64,000 bases of DNA from Leptospira ognonensis. GTDB taxonomy: Bacteria > Spirochaetota > Leptospiria > Leptospirales > Leptospiraceae. The first letter of the stretch is position 1, and each line of letters starts with the position of its first letter. The DNA lies in assembly GCF_004770745.1 (NCBI RefSeq), contig NZ_RQGD01000034.1, positions 434,001 to 498,000 of the forward strand, read 5' to 3'. Position numbers and translations under genes: made by a program. The notes under the pieces were generated by a model. It worked only from the letters and a program-made list of their open reading frames with translations. It made no database searches and had not been told where the DNA came from. Shown piece after piece: positions 62,849-64,000 of the stretch.

Positions 62849-64000
62849 ATGTCAAATTTACGAACCTTTTTCCTATTCATAATACTCATTTGTTTCCCTT
62901 TGCTTGCAGAACCAAACTTCTTTTCCACTTCAGAAAAGCTTTTTTCAGATCAGATCAAAAAGATAAAATTGGAAAATGGACTGACTGTCATTCTTATGAA
63001 ACGGGGTACTTCGCCGACCCTCGCTTTATATATTAAATTTTTAGTGGGTGCAGTTGATGAGATTCCAGAACAAGCGGGAACTGCGCATCTACTTGAACAT
63101 ATGCTTTTCAAAGGCACTAAAAACGTTGGGACGATCAATTATGAAAAGGAAGCAAAATACCAAGAGCAAATTGAAGTTTGGGGAAGCAAGTTAGACAATC
63201 TGAAGTTGCAGGCTCGCTCTCTAAAAGACAGAGGTATGGATATCCCGGCAGAGCTAACGAAAGAGATCGAAACTTTTGATCGAAGGCTAAAAAACTTAAT
63301 ACTGCTACAAGATGAATTCATACTTAAGAATGAAGATTCCTATATCTATGAGCAAAATGGAGAAATCGGATTCAATGCATATACTTCGCAAGATGTAACA
63401 AACTACCAAATCCAGTTACCTTCAAATAGACTTGAAATTTGGGCAAAAATTGAATCAGATCGTCTTAAAAATCCGATCCTTCGAGAGTATTACACTGAGA
63501 GAGATGTTGTCATTGAAGAGAGACGGATGCGAACAGATGATAGTGGAGCGGGAGTTTTACGTGAACGATTTTTTTCAATCGCATTTGAAAGCCATCCATA
63601 TCGAAAGCCAGTCATTGGTTATTCCGAGGGATTGCCTTTTTTAAAAATAGATGAAACTAAAAAGTTTTTTGAGGAAAATTATACACCAAACCGAATGGTC
63701 ATCTCCATAGTTGGAGATGTTGATTTTGAATCCACAGAAGCACTCATCCGAAAATACTTTTCTGATTTAAAAAAAGGCAAGGATAGAGCGCCATATAAAA
63801 TTGAAGAAAAACAATACCTTGGAGAAAAACGATTCAAGGTATTACATCCATCAAGTGAACAAATGATGATGGGCTGGATCAAACCACCTTATCCCCATAA
63901 GGACAACGCAGTTTTTGATGTTCTTTCGAATTTACTTACCACCGGTGCAGGATCTAAACTGAACCAAAGATTAGTTTTAAATGACAAAACTGTAAACTCA
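62849..64000 (+). CDS. M16-family zinc protease, N-terminal part
   Basis: The reading frame is open from the ATG at 62849 to the end of the window (384 codons), so the C-terminal part is missing. A signal peptide (FFLFIILICFPLLAEP in outline) is followed by the inverted zinc motif HxxEH in GTAHLLEHMLFKGT. The Glu that completes the site lies in VIEERRM. A 60-residue helical insertion separates the two, as in many bacterial M16 proteins. The downstream domain begins NRMVISIVGDVDFESTEAL. It is a periplasmic peptidase; the substrate is unknown. It is divergent from the lipoprotein pair. Confidence 0.9.
   Translation, partial: MSNLRTFFLFIILICFPLLAEPNFFSTSEKLFSDQIKKIKLENGLTVILMKRGTSPTLALYIKFLVGAVDEIPEQAGTAHLLEHMLFKGTKNVGTINYEKEAKYQEQIEVWGSKLDNLKLQARSLKDRGMDIPAELTKEIETFDRRLKNLILLQDEFILKNEDSYIYEQNGEIGFNAYTSQDVTNYQIQLPSNRLEIWAKIESDRLKNPILREYYTERDVVIEERRMRTDDSGAGVLRERFFSIAFESHPYRKPVIGYSEGLPFLKIDETKKFFEENYTPNRMVISIVGDVDFESTEALIRKYFSDLKKGKDRAPYKIEEKQYLGEKRFKVLHPSSEQMMMGWIKPPYPHKDNAVFDVLSNLLTTGAGSKLNQRLVLNDKTVNS

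Overview
The window reads as chromosomal DNA from a spirochaete of the genus Leptospira, most likely a free-living (saprophytic) species. The base composition is AT-leaning. There are many short lipoproteins with relaxed lipoboxes, a citramalate synthase that closely resembles the L. interrogans enzyme as I remember it, a FlaA-type periplasmic flagellar sheath homologue, a FlgM-like anti-sigma factor, a DUF1577/PilZ-type protein, and a KDO transferase that implies LPS. This assignment rests on protein similarity recalled from memory, not on a search. No insertion sequence, prophage, CRISPR array or rRNA operon was seen.

Layout. 1-7183: an accessory-looking mixture of a metzincin-like lipoprotein, a membrane-anchored AraC regulator, a TetR regulator divergent from a CrtI/RetSat-like oxidoreductase with a candidate operator between them, a Bcr/CflA-type exporter, Tag glycosylase and a lipoprotein. 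7411-11900: a compact run of an Smr protein, cimA, pth, a VTT membrane protein, a small Cys-rich protein and rarA. 11939-23549: a respiratory complex I operon in the order nuoA-B-C-D-E-F-H-J-K-L-M-N, with no nuoG or nuoI. 23673-26489: mtnD, then recJ and a bactofilin on the minus strand. 27000-33389: a heavy-metal RND efflux operon (inner-membrane pump, a pyrophosphatase gene lodged inside, a TolC-like channel, a membrane-fusion protein). 33433-40388: lexA, a lipoprotein, a C-terminal processing protease, tsaD, pssA, a STAS protein, a metallo-beta-lactamase-fold protein and glpK.

40385-43496 is a minus-strand group holding a divergent FliG-C-like protein, an 83-residue protein, an iron-alcohol-dehydrogenase-fold protein that has lost all four metal ligands, and a FlgM-like protein. 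It looks like an uncharacterised motility-related cluster. 43518-51974 holds rsmI, a Cys-rich lipoprotein, nadE, waaA, a FlaA-like protein, a membrane-anchored coiled-coil protein, a YggS-type PLP protein and proC. An initiator tRNA lies at 51981-52053 on the minus strand. 52225-59953 holds a GAF-GGDEF protein, a two-DTG pepsin-like lipoprotein, mnmA, a large ATP-grasp/FMN alpha-hydroxy-acid oxidase fusion, a PilZ/DUF1577 protein and an RluA-type pseudouridine synthase. 60044-64000 holds an orphan DNA methyltransferase, a small secreted protein, two overlapping lipoprotein genes and the start of an M16 zinc protease that runs off the window.

Genes are tightly packed: many neighbours overlap by 4 bases (ATGA) or start at the previous stop codon, and no gap exceeds 300 bases. 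The strongest candidates for undescribed biology are the ATP-grasp/FMN-oxidase fusion, the bilobal aspartic-protease-like lipoprotein, the FliG-C-like / metal-less alcohol-dehydrogenase pair, and the complex I operon without nuoG and nuoI.
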